A DNA stretch of 64,000 nt. Origin: Serripes groenlandicus (taxonomy: Eukaryota; Mollusca; Bivalvia; Cardiida; Cardiidae). The position numbers and the translations under genes were made by a program. This document shows positions 1 through 11,455 of the stretch, one piece after another. Below the pieces are notes generated by a model, which did not search any database, was not told the DNA's origin, and saw only the letters and a list, made by a program, of their open reading frames with translations. The first letter of the stretch is position 1. Each line of letters begins with the position of its first letter. Location of the stretch: contig JASEVX010000005.1 in NCBI GenBank assembly GCA_031761405.1, positions 1,438,571 to 1,502,570 on the forward strand, written 5' to 3'.

Positions 1-344
1 ATTATAAGCATTGGCTCCTGAACACTCAATGAAGAAAACATTTTTGCAAGTAATTCTGAAAACCTTTATCTTCATAACAATTTTCATCCACCAAGTTCTT
101 GATGATCAAGTGGAAATATAATTATTATATTACGGTTTTATGAAAAATAGATTTTTGCAATTAAAGTTTGAATGCATTCAAAGATTTAAAACCAATTGCC
201 AAGAACCTAATCAGAAGACTGTTTTAGTTGATGTGATAGCATTATCATTAATATCAACAAATTAACTAATGCAAATTCAACAACTCAACAACTCTCATTG
301 ATATATACAAATGGTGGTTTTCAATAAAATGGCATTTTCATGGG
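1..344. other. unassigned AT-rich sequence
   Basis: No open frame, splice-flanked exon or recognisable repeat border is visible here. It runs into the satellite that follows. Confidence 0.4.
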
Positions 345-2121
345 TCTTAAATTTGTGCTTTTAAACACAAAACTTTAACCATAATTTCTAAGTGAAAAAA
401 GGGGTAACAATTTGCATCATATGCAGGATAGAATTAACTTAATTGGTTGTGTATATAGTCGTGAAATTGGGAAAGGTTGTATATAGTTTCAATACAATGC
501 TTCAAGTAGTAACTGAGATAAGGACTCTGAATGTAGTTGCACACAAAACCTCAACCATAATTTCTTAGTCAAAAAGGGCCATAATTAGCATTATATGCAG
601 GATAGAGTTATCCTCATTGATTGTTTACATAGGTGGAAGGGTTGTATAAATGCATCAAGCAGTTACTAAGGTATGGTCTCTTAATGTAGTTGCACACAAA
701 ACTTTAACCAGAACTAAAGTAAAAAGATGGCCATAACTTGCATAAACTGCAGGATAGGGTTATCTTACTTGATAATCAACATAGGTGTGATAGTTAGGTA
801 CAGTTGTATAAAGTTTCAATGCATTGCATCAAGTAAATAATAAGATATGGACTCTTAATTTAGTTGCATGCAAAACCTTAACCAGAATTTCCAAGTAAAA
901 AAAGGGCCTTAACTTGCATTAAATGCAGGCTAGAGTTATCTTACTTGATAATCTACAAAGGTGTAATAGTTGAGTAGGGTTGTATAAAGTTTCAATACAA
1001 TGCTTCAAGTAGTTACTGTGATATGGAATCTTAATTTAGTTGCATGCAGAACTTTAACCAGGATTTCTAAGTAAAAAAAGGGCCATAACTTGCATAAAAT
1101 GCAGGATAGAGTTAACTAATTTAATAATCTACAAAGGTTTGATAGTTGGGTAGGGTTGGATAAAGTTTCAATGCAATGCATCAAGTAAATACAGAGATAT
1201 GGACTCATAATTTAGTTGCACGCAATACTTAAACCAGAATTTCTTAGTAAAAAAAAGGCCATAACTTGCATTAAATGCAGGATAGAGTTATCTCACTTGA
1301 TAATCTACAAAGGTATGATAGTTGGGTAGGGTTGTAAAAAGTTTCAATGCAATGCATCAAGTAAATACAGAGATATGAACTCTTAATGTAGTTGCGAACA
1401 AAACTTTAACCAGGACTTCTAAGTAAAAAAAGGGATATAACTTGCTTAAAATGCAGGATAGAGTTAATTAATTTAATAATCTACAAAGGTTTGATAGTTG
1501 GGTAGGGTTGTATCAAGTTTCAATGCAATGCATCAAGTAAATACAGAGATATGGATTCTTATTTTAGTTGCATGCAAAACTTTAACCAGAATTTTTAGGT
1601 AAAAAATTGGCAATAACTTGCATAAAATGCAGGATAGAGTTATCTTACTTGATAATCTACAAAGGAGTGATAGTCGGGTAGGGTTGTATAAAGTTGCAAT
1701 GCAATACATCAAGCTAATACAGAGATATTGACTCTTAATTTAGTTGCACGCAAAACTTAAACCAGAATTTCTAAGTAAAAAAGTTCCATAACTTGCATTA
1801 TATGCAGGATAGAGTTCTCATACTTGATTGTTTATATAGGTGTGATGGTTGAGAAGGGTTGTATAAAAGTATGATGCAATGAATCAAGCAGTTACTAAGG
1901 TATGGTCTTTAATGTAGTTGCACACAAAACTTTAACCAGGATTTCTAAGTAAAAAAAAAGGGCCATAAAATGCAGGATAGAGTTATCTTACTTAATAATC
2001 TATAAAGGTATGATAGTTGGGTAGGGTTGTAAAAAGTTTCAATGCAATGCATCAAGTAAATACAGAGATATGGACAGATAATTTAGTTGCACACAAAACT
2101 TTAACCAGGATTTCTAAGTAA
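345..2121 (+). repeat. ~176-bp satellite array, left block
   Basis: About ten diverged direct copies of a unit containing 'gggccataacttgcat', 'atgcaggatagagtta', 'agggttgtataaagtttca' and 'ctttaaccagaatttc' recur every ~175-180 bp. The short ORFs here are by-products of the repeat. The same unit returns at 3678-3985, 18.5-19.5 kb and 21.2-21.6 kb. Confidence 0.85.
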
Positions 2122-3677
2122 ACAAGAGGGCCAAGATGGCCCTAAATCGATCACCTAATTGATAGTAAATTAGTAGCAAATATTTAACTGCAAATATCTT
2201 GGAAAATTTTATCAGGGAATGCAAATGAAACTGCAAAGGAGTGGACACTTCTCAAGAAACAGCTTATCAGTAAAGGCCATTTATATCTTGAAATCTAACA
2301 AGAACTTTAATAAGAATGGAATTATAAAGTTTTTGTCATTTTGCACATTTCCTGATGCCGCCTTGCTGCCCTGTTTTTCAACGAAATCAATATGGCTTCA
2401 ACAGTTTATTTAGAGGGTCACTTAAGGAACATTTCTACCAAATTATCTTGCAATCGCACAAGTAGATTATGGAGGAAAAGGATTTTAAAATTTGGGTATT
2501 TTTCTCACTTTCTGATGCCGCAGCAACCAAAGTTATCAATGGAATTTAAATCTTTGAACAATTTTGAAAGAGGACCACCAAAGGAACATTCTTGTGATGT
2601 TTTGTGGAAATTGGTCTATTGGAATGGTAGGAGTTGGTTGTCATTTGTAGCTAAAAGTTCAATTTACCCTTTTTGTGACGACGCCTGGTTGATATGATTG
2701 TGTAACCAATCAAAACGGCTTAAACAAATTAAATAGAGGATCATTACAGTAAGATTCGTATTATATTTTCTTAAAATCAGACAAACACTTTCATAAAAAA
2801 TGGAATTTTCAAATTTTGTCATTTTGCCCCTTTTCTGATGCCGCCTGACTGCCATGTTTTTCGACCAATCAGTATGGCTTGAACACATTTTATAGAGGGT
2901 CACCCAAGGAACATTTCTACCAAATTATATTTGAATCTGACAGGCAGATTCGGAGGAGAAGATTTTTAAAGTTTGGACATTAAATCGATCACCTGATTGA
3001 TAGTGTATGGTGAGTGTAAGGAACGACAACTCTGCGAAGGAGATTGCCCTTGCATAATACTCTGCCAAGTGTTACCTCCCTTAGACCATCAATCTAATAA
3101 CCATATGTCATTTGAAGCAAAAAGTTAATTTTACTCCTTTTCTGATGCTGCTTGGTTGCTATGCCTTTCAACAAATCAATATGGCTTGACAAAGTATGTA
3201 GATGATCAATGAAAGAACATTTCTACAAAACTATCTTTAAATCAGACAAGCACTTTTATAAGGATACTTTATTAAAGTATTGTCATTTTGCCCCTTTTTT
3301 GATGCCGCCTGACTGCCATGTTTTTCGACCAATCAGTATGGCTTGAACAATTTTTATAGAGGGTCACCCAAGGAACATTTCTACCAAATTATATTTGAAT
3401 CTGACAGGCAGATTCGGAGGAGAAGATTTTCAAAGTTTGGACATTTTGTCCCCTTTCTGATGCCGCAGCAACCAAAGTTCTCAATGGAATTTAAATCTTT
3501 GAACAACTTTGAAAGAGGCCAACCAGAGGAACAGTCCTGTGATGTTTCACGAAAATTGTCCTTGGCGTTTGGGAGGAGTTGAAGTTTAAAGCTAAAAGTT
3601 AACACCGGACGGACGACGGACGACGGACGACGGACAAAAAGTGATCAGAATAGCTCACCTTCAGCCTTCGGCTAAGG
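2122..3677 (+). mobile_element. non-autonomous ACAAGAGGGCC element inserted in the satellite
   Basis: The element opens with ACAAGAGGGCCAAGATGGCC and closes with GGACGACGGAC repeats (about 3606-3635), a hairpin (AGCCTTCGGCT within a TCACCTT/AAGGTGA stem) and CTAAAAA. The satellite unit is cut at an A-run and resumes directly after it. The start (GATCACCT) and end (AGGTGATC) are inverted. Inside are two or three diverged copies of a ~320-bp block with 'tgatgccgc'. No transposase frame is visible. Hairpin plus CTAA could suit a Helitron-like 3' end, but I cannot assign a class. Confidence 0.6.
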
Positions 3678-4110
3678 TGATCTAAAAAAGGGCCATAACT
3701 TGCATAAAATGCAGGATAGAGTTATCTAACTTGATAATCGACAGAGGTATGATAGTTGGGTAGGGTTGTATAGTTTCAATGCAATGCATCAAGTAAATAC
3801 AGAGATATCAACTCTTAACTTTACTTAGTTGCACGCAAAACTTAAGCCAGAATTTCTAAGTTAAAAAGGGCCATAACTTGCAGAGTAGAGTTATCTTCTT
3901 TGTTAATCTACATAGGTGTGATAGTTTGGTAGGGTTGTAGAAAGTTTCAATGCAATACATGTAGTACTTAAGTACTTGCATGCAAAACCATAACCAAGGT
4001 GTGACGTGGACCCGACGGCAGGGCGAGTAGTTATAGCTCCCATATTCTTTGAATAGTGGTGTTAAAAACTCTTGATTGATGGCAGACTTCTTAGTTCTAC
4101 TCCCTACTTT
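3678..4110 (+). repeat. satellite continuation and element 3' end
   Basis: Two further ~176-bp satellite units, then 'aaggtgtgacgt...gacggcagggcgagtag...tagctc', which resembles the terminal segment at 21645-21713. The 0.35-4.1 kb block is therefore probably one large element with the 2122-3677 insertion inside it. Confidence 0.55.
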
Positions 4111-5204
4111 TTGAAGTTGCATCTATCAAAGACTTTCCAACATAATCTTCTTTTTTGTTGAGCTCTAAATAGAAAAACTGCATTTATACTGTAGTTTTTC
4201 CTTTTGCCACTATGTTTTCAACAATAAATAATTTTACTTTCATTTATAGTAATATCCCTTATTTCAGTCTAGAAACATATATGCAGTCCGCTGCTTCAGA
4301 TGTGTTGTATGATGAAAAGGGTTAATACATAATAGGCTTTTAAGTATTATTATCAATTCTAGTCATCAATATTTTTGCTGAATGTCCAACTCATGTGTCG
4401 TGCCATGGTGCCAAATGTTGGTGATATATTAATTTCACTGTAATTGAACATATAGAATAAAATACCTTTCAGTAAATGGTACAACTTGCCAACTTTCTCT
4501 TGTCAAATGGTATCTCATCTTGATTCTTCACATGCATGTTTGATGCTTGTTATGTCGTTTACTGCTTATTGGATAATGGTTCCTGTTAAATCAGATATAT
4601 GTAAAAATGTAAGATAAATATAACTGAATAATGTTTGTATCAGACACACTGACAAATGGAAAAGAGTAAAGTTATTGTTTTTGGGGAGGAAAACAAAATG
4701 GCAGAATGTGCCTTTTGGAGAAGAACATTTTTATTTGTTTCGCTTTAGTCATTTAAGGCAAAACAGCTATGTCTTTTGACTAATCAACATAGCTTGAAGG
4801 AATCTGATAGAGGGTCATCCAAGGATAATTTCTACAAAATGATTTGGAAAGTATATGTAAACATGGGAATGTGTCTTGAATTTGTGCCTCCTGCTATAGT
4901 AGTCTACATAGAAAGACATCGCAAATGCTCATTTTGTAATTATCCTGCATCCCGATAAATGACATGATAAAACGCGTTCTCTTTCACAGAGACTAAATTA
5001 TTTGGACTGAGGGAAGGGTTGTGGGGGAAGAGAGCTTCGTAACAGCAATTAGATTGCAATACACATGAAATAATGCAAAATAAAATTAAAATAATTACTT
5101 ACGAATATTCTAGAACATTTATCTGTCAACCAAACAAATATAAATGTAGAGGATCGCTGATAAATTGCAAATGAATCCCCAAAACAACATCCCTGCTGAA
5201 AAAA
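4111..5204. other. intergenic, mostly unassigned
   Basis: Non-coding. About 4770-4850 resembles the inside of the ACAAGAGGGCC element ('agcttgaa...tagagggtcatccaaggata'). No gene is supported. Confidence 0.4.
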
Positions 5205-5290
5205 CAAACGGCCGCCATCTTGGTTTTGAACATTTTTCGGAACGCTGATCTACTTTTTTATGACGTCATACCACGCGCCATGACGTAACA
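5205..5290. promoter_or_regulatory. CRE plus YY1-like motif cluster
   Basis: GGCCGCCATCTTGG (a YY1-type core on the minus strand) lies ~40 bp from a perfect TGACGTCA (5261-5268) and a TGACGTAA half-site. This may be a host promoter or an old element end. No adjacent gene is recognised. Confidence 0.3.
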
Positions 5291-6984
5291 CTTACCACAT
5301 TTTATCCTGTTTGTAAACACAGTTGAATTTTAACATTTGATTTAACTTCCATACGCATTTTGATGCATCTGAAGCAGACATAACCTGTTTCTCCCTTTCA
5401 CAATGTTTCAAAATTAAAAGTTGGTTAGCTGAAAGTAAAACTTAAAAAAATAGTTTGACAGTACAAATACTAGATGCAGATATTGTGTATGAATTGACTG
5501 ACATTGCATGTTTCTCCATTTTATCACAATGTTTTCATACGCTAGTTGGCTGAAAGAAAAAGTAACAATGACCAACCCATCTTGTATACAGTTAATCCAA
5601 AAATGTATATGTTTGAATACACTCGGACAGTAAGTGTGTAACTGTTTCACCTTTTCTCACAAGTTTTCAAATGGTGCAACTGCGTCAAAAGTTGTTTGTT
5701 TGAAGAATCTATAAACATCTGGACAAATTTGCACAGAGGTTAAAATATGTAAGACTTTTGAAGCAATTTGGAAATCTAGTTCATAACATGTCACCAATTA
5801 ATCAATTTGGACTGGTCCGAATATAAATGCTTTGGAAAGTCCATTTTATTTTAACATGAAGTCTGGCTGTCTAACTCACGTGACCTAACAGTTTCAAGCC
5901 ACGTCATATGAAAACCCACATTATAAATCAATGAGCTACGATCACATTTCATACTTCTATGTCATTTTTTTTCCATTTTAATAAAGCATTGTTATTCCCC
6001 TGTGGAGTTGTTTGTGTGACTATATGAATGGCGAACACGAAAGATCCTGACCAGATTATCGGCTGGTTGCACAGAACCCAAATATTATTTTTGTCATTTT
6101 TGTATGACGTGGCTCATTTGTGGAGGAAAAAAGTAGGTCAGCTCCAGTTTTCCCCGGGTAAATAAGTTCACCCTTACCCATTTGTGGACGCATTTTTATG
6201 CATCTGCAGTAAACACAATTTAATAACATTGTAAAAAAAGGAGAAATTGCTACTTTTACTATGATTTTTTCAACTCTTTTATTCATTCCACCAAGGGACA
6301 ATATATAACTGTTCAACTTATATTTGAAGAGGTGATCAACAATTTGCCTATGAGTTTTAAAATCGTCTGTTGAAAATTTGTTTTGAAAAAGGATTGAGAC
6401 AAGCATTTTTTTGGTGCGATTGTTTTTATTCAAATTTAGTGCAGATTATGATTCCTGATTTCATGTGATCTAATTTTAATACCTAAAATGTCCATATTAA
6501 AATTGCAGACGATTGAAAATATATTTTATTTTATTATTTTCAATAAATCAAATTTTCAAATTATAGTGTTAAGTCATAGAAGTCCATTTAAAGCTCCTAA
6601 TATTCTTCTGTTATTTTGAGCAAGTCATAAGAGTACATTTGAAGCAGGTGTATTTCATTTGCAGCTTGAAGAAGTACACTTAAAGTCAGCTTTTGAAAAT
6701 ATTGTGAGAAAAGGAGAAATTGTTCGTAACAAGCAATGTATCTTGTTTTTACATTGCTTTATCTATCGCGTCTTTTTATACTCTTCGACAATGCAAATGT
6801 AACTTGAATTGATTCAACAATAAAATATTGGAAGTTTCATTTCACCCCAGGTGTAGCAGAATAATGATTACATAAGATCAGGTGCCACTTTAAAGCGGTC
6901 GACCTTTCATTTGAATTAACTTTGCCCAGTGTAGGTCATTTTACTGACCATGATTTTAAAAATAATTTGGCAGGGATAACACAA
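5291..6984. other. intergenic with degenerate MITE pieces
   Basis: Fragments resembling the TTAA-flanked MITE family occur near 5340-5400 and 6180-6270 ('gcatctgcagtaaac', 'ggagaaattgct'). The 125-residue minus-strand ORF at 6056-6433 has no recognisable domain and is probably spurious. Confidence 0.35.
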
Positions 6985-7560
6985 GTCACGTCTTCCCCCA
7001 TATAATGGGAAGACATATTGTTTTTGCTCTGACTGTCTGTCTGTCAGTCTGTCAGTCTGTCTCTAACAAATCGTGTTTGCACCCTACCATTTGAACCACT
7101 TGAAGGATTATGAAATAGATCGCCACAAATGTTGACCATTCTGAGTCAATGTGCAGAGTGCATGTTACAACCACTTTGGTTCAAGGTCAAGGTTGCAATT
7201 ACAGGTCAAAGGTCATATGACTATATTTCATTTCCCCTCAATAACTTTTGAACTGCTTGAAGGATATTGAAATAATTCACCACAAATGTTCACCATACTG
7301 AATCCATGTGCAGCGCGCATGTTTCTACCATTTTGGTCCAAGGTCAAGGCCACAATTAGAGATCAAAGGTCATATGACTATAATTTGTGTCTGCTCAATA
7401 ACTTTTGAACTGCTTGAAGGATTTTTAAATAACTCGCCACAAATGTTATCAACACTGAGATGATGTGCAGATCGCATGTTGCAACCACTTTGCCTCAAAG
7501 TCAAGGTCGCAATTAAAGGTCATAGGTCAAGATCAAAATTAGATTATTTATTTTTTTTAT
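6985..7560 (+). repeat. dispersed element with ~165-bp direct repeats
   Basis: A (CTGT)n-like tract at 7026-7062 precedes three diverged copies of a unit containing 'ccacaaatgttcaccat', 'aaggtcaagg' and 'aggtcatatgactat'. Non-coding. Confidence 0.6.
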
Positions 7561-7750
7561 GGTTTTTTTCACCCTTCAAATTAAGTGCAGATTATGATTC
7601 CTGATGTCATGTGATTTAATTTGAATACCTAAATGTCCATATTAAAATAACTGAAAATTAATTTATTTTTTTTCTTATAAATTGGACTTAGACATTTTTA
7701 GGCTCGTTTTTATGATTTTCTGTGAAAATATTCTGAGTTATCATAAAAAT

Positions 7751-8007
7751 GTCCATGGAAAATTCTTTCCATGTTGGTTTTGTCTGTCCATGGACAATTT
7801 TCCATGCTGGTCTGAACTATCCATGGATACTTTCTTGCTTTCCATGGACAACTTTCTTCTTGTCCATGGAAAACAACCCTCTTTTCCATGGAAATATTCC
7901 ATGGAAGTCAAAATTCCATGGAATATCAACACTTTTCCATGGAATTCCATGCTATGTCCATGGATTTCCATGCATTTTCCATGGAAGATTGTACAAGTCC
8001 ATGGAAG
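7751..8007. repeat. CCATGG palindrome array
   Basis: Twelve CCATGG hexamers in ~257 bp, mostly as TTCCATGGAA or GTCCATGGA, spaced irregularly at 8-45 bp. Because the unit is self-complementary, open frames appear on both strands (for example 7682-8128 plus, 7741-7971 minus) with HGK, FPW and SME repeats. I read these frames as by-products. Confidence 0.8.
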
Positions 8008-8193
8008 ATGTACAGCCGGGCAGTTACATCACGTCAAAATGGCATCAAAACACGAAACCTGGACCGATAAACATATTTTCACTACATTCCAAGCGAGTGA
8101 TTGCTACTGTTCTTTGTTAATGTCTTAAACACGTTAAGTCAAAATAACATTTATGAAAATGGTGTCTTTTTTGTTATTTCACATTATCTTTTA

Positions 8194-8326
8194 GAATTAA
8201 CAAATGCTTCGTCTATCACCTAGGAGGAAACATAAAATTTGCTGTTCTATTTGCGACATAAACTATCGCAATGATATACGAAAGTTAGACTGTTTACGAC
8301 AAGTGCATCAAAAAGGCCGCAAACTG
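8194..8326 (+). CDS. possible short exon with cysteine pairs (uncertain)
   Basis: A pyrimidine-rich stretch ending TTTTAG at about 8193 could be a 3' splice site. It is followed by ~40 open codons from ATG 8203 containing C-C-x2-C and a later C-x5-H, with a GTAAGA-like donor at the end. The pattern loosely recalls a single zinc-finger exon. No neighbouring exon was found, so this may be chance. Confidence 0.15.
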
Positions 8327-8951
8327 TAAGACTTCTGACTTTGTAACATCCACTATGCCGTTTTAGATAATCAGTGGTTGCTTATAATGTATTGCAATGT
8401 GTGGTTGCTTTTTATTTCTTGATTTAAATTTTTCAGAGATGTTTGCGAGCTTATTTAATTCATTAGAAGAATTGTTTATTCATATTTGACTGGGAAATAA
8501 AACCGTGATTAGTGTCTCTTTTGACTTGTAACATCGACTGGCCTGGAAGGCATATTCTACGTCCATAATCACGGTGTTTGCGTAATAAATACATATTTGC
8601 ATGATTATTATATTTTCATTTAAATGGAGAATAATTTATACTGAATATGTTTATGCTTATGTGATTTGTTTAGTTTTTTCTTTGGTGTCCTGTTACATAC
8701 TTATATGAAGTGCAGTCTTTTTGGTGTCTTGTTACACAATTATTGGTGTCCTGTGACATCATTCTTCATCTAGTTGTATACTATTAAATATTTCACTAAA
8801 CAAACCATTTATTTATTGAAATAATTTCAAATAAAGGTGGTGAAAATGTAAAATAGGACTGGTCTAAAAATGTTTAACTAGTCAACAGAGCTTCATAAAA
8901 AGGACAAAGATCAAAAAAATTGTATGTGCAAAATTTGAAGTCAATCTATAT
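8327..8951. other. unassigned intergenic sequence
   Basis: Contains several diverged 'ggtgtcctgttacat' phrases at 8684-8762. No gene seen. Confidence 0.35.
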
Positions 8952-8955
8952 TTAA

Positions 8956-9179
8956 CCCTTTCCCTAGGCTCATACGACAATTCTGCAGCAGACGACTTTG
9001 AACGTATTTTGTCAAAACATAGAAAATCTCCATAATTGAATGGATAACCTATGACAAAAAGTGGAAAACATTGTGGCAAAAGGAGAAATTGCACGTTTTG
9101 TGCAATTTCTTCTTTTGTCACTATGTTTTCAAAAAGCCGTCTGCTGCAGAGGCGTCAGAAAGCGTCTATATGAGGGAAA
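8956..9179 (+). mobile_element. piggyBac-like MITE
   Basis: Begins CCCTTTCCC after a TTAA and ends GAGGGAAAGGG followed by a degenerate ATAA. Subterminal CTGCAGCAGACGACTTT is inverted against AAAGCCGTCTGCTGCAG. About 225 bp, no coding capacity. Confidence 0.75.
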
Positions 9180-9297
9180 GGGATAACAAGGGTTTTCATC
9201 AAGAAAATAAGTTACAATCATCATCAACAACATACAATATGTAACTATGATTGAAGTTAAATAGCCCTTGCACTTGCACTTTTTGAGCAAAAGTAAA

Positions 9298-9952
9298 ACA
9301 AGAGGGCCATGATGGCACTAGTTCGCTCACCTGAAGTATGCAATGTAATGCAATGCAAAACACATCACGACAATTATTCTGACAAAGATTCAAAATGCAA
9401 CCTCCCGAGTGTTTACAAGATTTTCCTTCATTTGGCCTAGTGATCTATATTTTTTTTACCTGATATGACACATATTCCAACATGGACTAGATATCATCAA
9501 GACGAACATTCTGACAAAGTTTCAACTTGCTCAAAGTAAAAATGCGGCCTCTGGATTTTGAACAATATTTTCCTTTATTGATCTAGTTTAAACCCAATAT
9601 GACCCATATTCGAACTAGACCTAGACAAACATTCTGACAGAATTTCAAGCTGCTGAAGGCAAAAATGCAGCCTTCAGAGTGTTAACAAATTTTTTCTTCA
9701 ATTTGGCCTAGTGACCTTCTTTTTGACCCGGCATAACCCATATTTAAGCTTGGCCTAGATATTAGCAAGATAAACATTCTGACCAAATTTTAAGGTAATG
9801 AAGCAAAATATGCGGCTTCTACAATGTTAACAAGATTTCCCTTCAATTTGGCCTAGTGACCTAGTTTCTGAACCAATATGACCCATATTCAACCTTGACC
9901 TAGATATATTTTTAAGACAAACATTCTGACTAAATTTTAAACTGCTGAATAA
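9298..9952 (+). repeat. ACAAGAGGGCC dispersed element with ~120-bp internal repeats
   Basis: Opens ACAAGAGGGCCATGATGGCA. It then holds about five diverged units with 'ggcctagtgacct', 'gacccatattc', 'acattctgac' and 'gttaacaagat'. No intact 3' end is seen because another element interrupts it. Confidence 0.6.
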
Positions 9953-10115
9953 ACAAGAGGGCCAAGATGGCCCTAAATCGATCACGGAAATTGTCCTTGG
10001 AGTTTGGGAGGAAATGATGTTTAAAGCTAAAAGTTAACACCGGACGGACGACGGACGACGGACAAAAAGTGATCAGAATAGCTCACCTTGAGCCTTTGGC
10101 TCAGGTGATCTAAAA
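9953..10115 (+). mobile_element. short internally deleted ACAAGAGGGCC element
   Basis: Same start and same GGACGACGGAC, hairpin and CTAAAAA end as the 2122-3677 copy, but only ~163 bp long. It is an internal-deletion derivative nested in the preceding repeat. Confidence 0.65.
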
Positions 10116-10116
10116 A

Positions 10117-10545
10117 GGAAAATCTCTATAATTGACTGGATAACCGCTATGACTAAAAGTGGAACATCCGATAGTGGCAAATGGAGAAATAGCTCGATTT
10201 GAGTAATTTCTTCTTATGTCACTATGTTTTCAAAAAGTCGTCTGCAGCAGAGGCGTCATAAAGCGTCTATATGAGGGAAAGGGTTAAAGACCCATTTCGA
10301 TGCAGCTGCAGTAGACTTTGGTAATTCCCTGTGGCAAAAGAAGAAATAGCTCAGTGAGGAATTTCTCCTTCTGCAACAGTGTTTTCAACTCTGTATACTA
10401 ATTACACTTTCATTACTTTTGCACAGATGGTTCTATTATATATAATTAACCCTTTCCCTCATACGACAATTCTGCAGCAGACGACTTTGAACCTATTTTA
10501 AAACATAGACAATCTCCATAATTGAATGGATGACCTATGACACCA
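10117..10545 (+). mobile_element. partial piggyBac-like MITE copies
   Basis: 10117-10284 is a right half ending GAGGGAAAGGG TTAA. 10286-10400 is a degenerate body. 10449-10545 is a left half starting TTAACCCTTTCCCTCATACG. All lack one terminus. Confidence 0.6.
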
Positions 10546-10952
10546 ATTTTAATACCCAACAATTTTTTAACAATTGGGTATTTTCTGAAAATGATATGTA
10601 TATGAATGACTTAATGAGCAAATACATTGCTTTAATAACTTTAGTTTGTCTTTAAATTCTAGGCATGTTTTACAACAGTCTTATTTTTTCATCTTCATCT
10701 TTAATCCTAAGCCAAGGATACTTATCAATCCAATCCCTCAACGGTACTGCCTGAATGAAAACATCATCTGCAATTTCGTTCATGATTGATCAGTTATGGC
10801 ACACGGTAATAATGTCATCAATGATACATTTGCGTATTTTTCCGCGTCAAAAGTAGATTTGGGGACCGTAAAATACTTAAATATATTGTTTATCTGTGAA
10901 AGTGTTGTCACATTGAACTTTTTTCTTCCCCGTTTTGACATTTTGTATACTA
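10546..10952. other. unassigned intergenic sequence
   Basis: Non-coding as far as I can see. Confidence 0.35.
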
Positions 10953-11210
10953 ATCACTGGGCGCTTGTTTCCGCAGTACAAAACAGTTTGAAATGCAAAC
11001 CAATCTCTCGACTGATACAGATACCATTATCCCACAATTTGATCAATAAGAGATATCCCCCTCTGGGCGAAATCTATTTTTATCACTGGACGCTTGTTTT
11101 CCGAGGTACAAAAGAGTTTGAAATGCGAACCAATCTCTCGACTGATACAGATTCCATTATCGCACAATTTGATTAATAAGAGCTATCCCCCTCTGGGCGA
11201 AATCTATTTT
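10953..11210 (+). repeat. 129-bp tandem duplication
   Basis: Two adjacent copies containing 'atcactggrcgcttgtttyc', 'ccaatctctcgactgatac' and 'ccccctctgggcgaaatct'. The ORF across it is not recognised. Confidence 0.7.
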
Positions 11211-11395
11211 TAATCACGGAATTTCCAGTTTCTAGTATTATTTTAACCTTTCGTCGCATACGCAGGCTGAAAAAAAGTTTTGCGTAACTGGATTTTTGTA
11301 TGCTTTTTTGTACGCGTACGTTACATTTTTATTGGGTTTTTGCTATTTTTATTTGGGTATATACGCAAATACGCTGCTTATCTGTAGCTTTGGAG

Positions 11396-11455
11396 ATCGA
11401 GAGAGATAGACAGACAAACAGACAAACAGACAGACAGATAGACACAACAACAACA
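11396..11455 (+). repeat. (GACA/CAA)n microsatellite
   Basis: A run of gataGACAGACAAACAGACAAACAG type repeats leading into the minisatellite. Confidence 0.8.

Noticed and set aside
7682..8128. 148-codon ORF and overlapping ORFs on both strands
   Set aside because: Produced by the CCATGG array; repeating HGK/FPW words are expected from the DNA unit alone.
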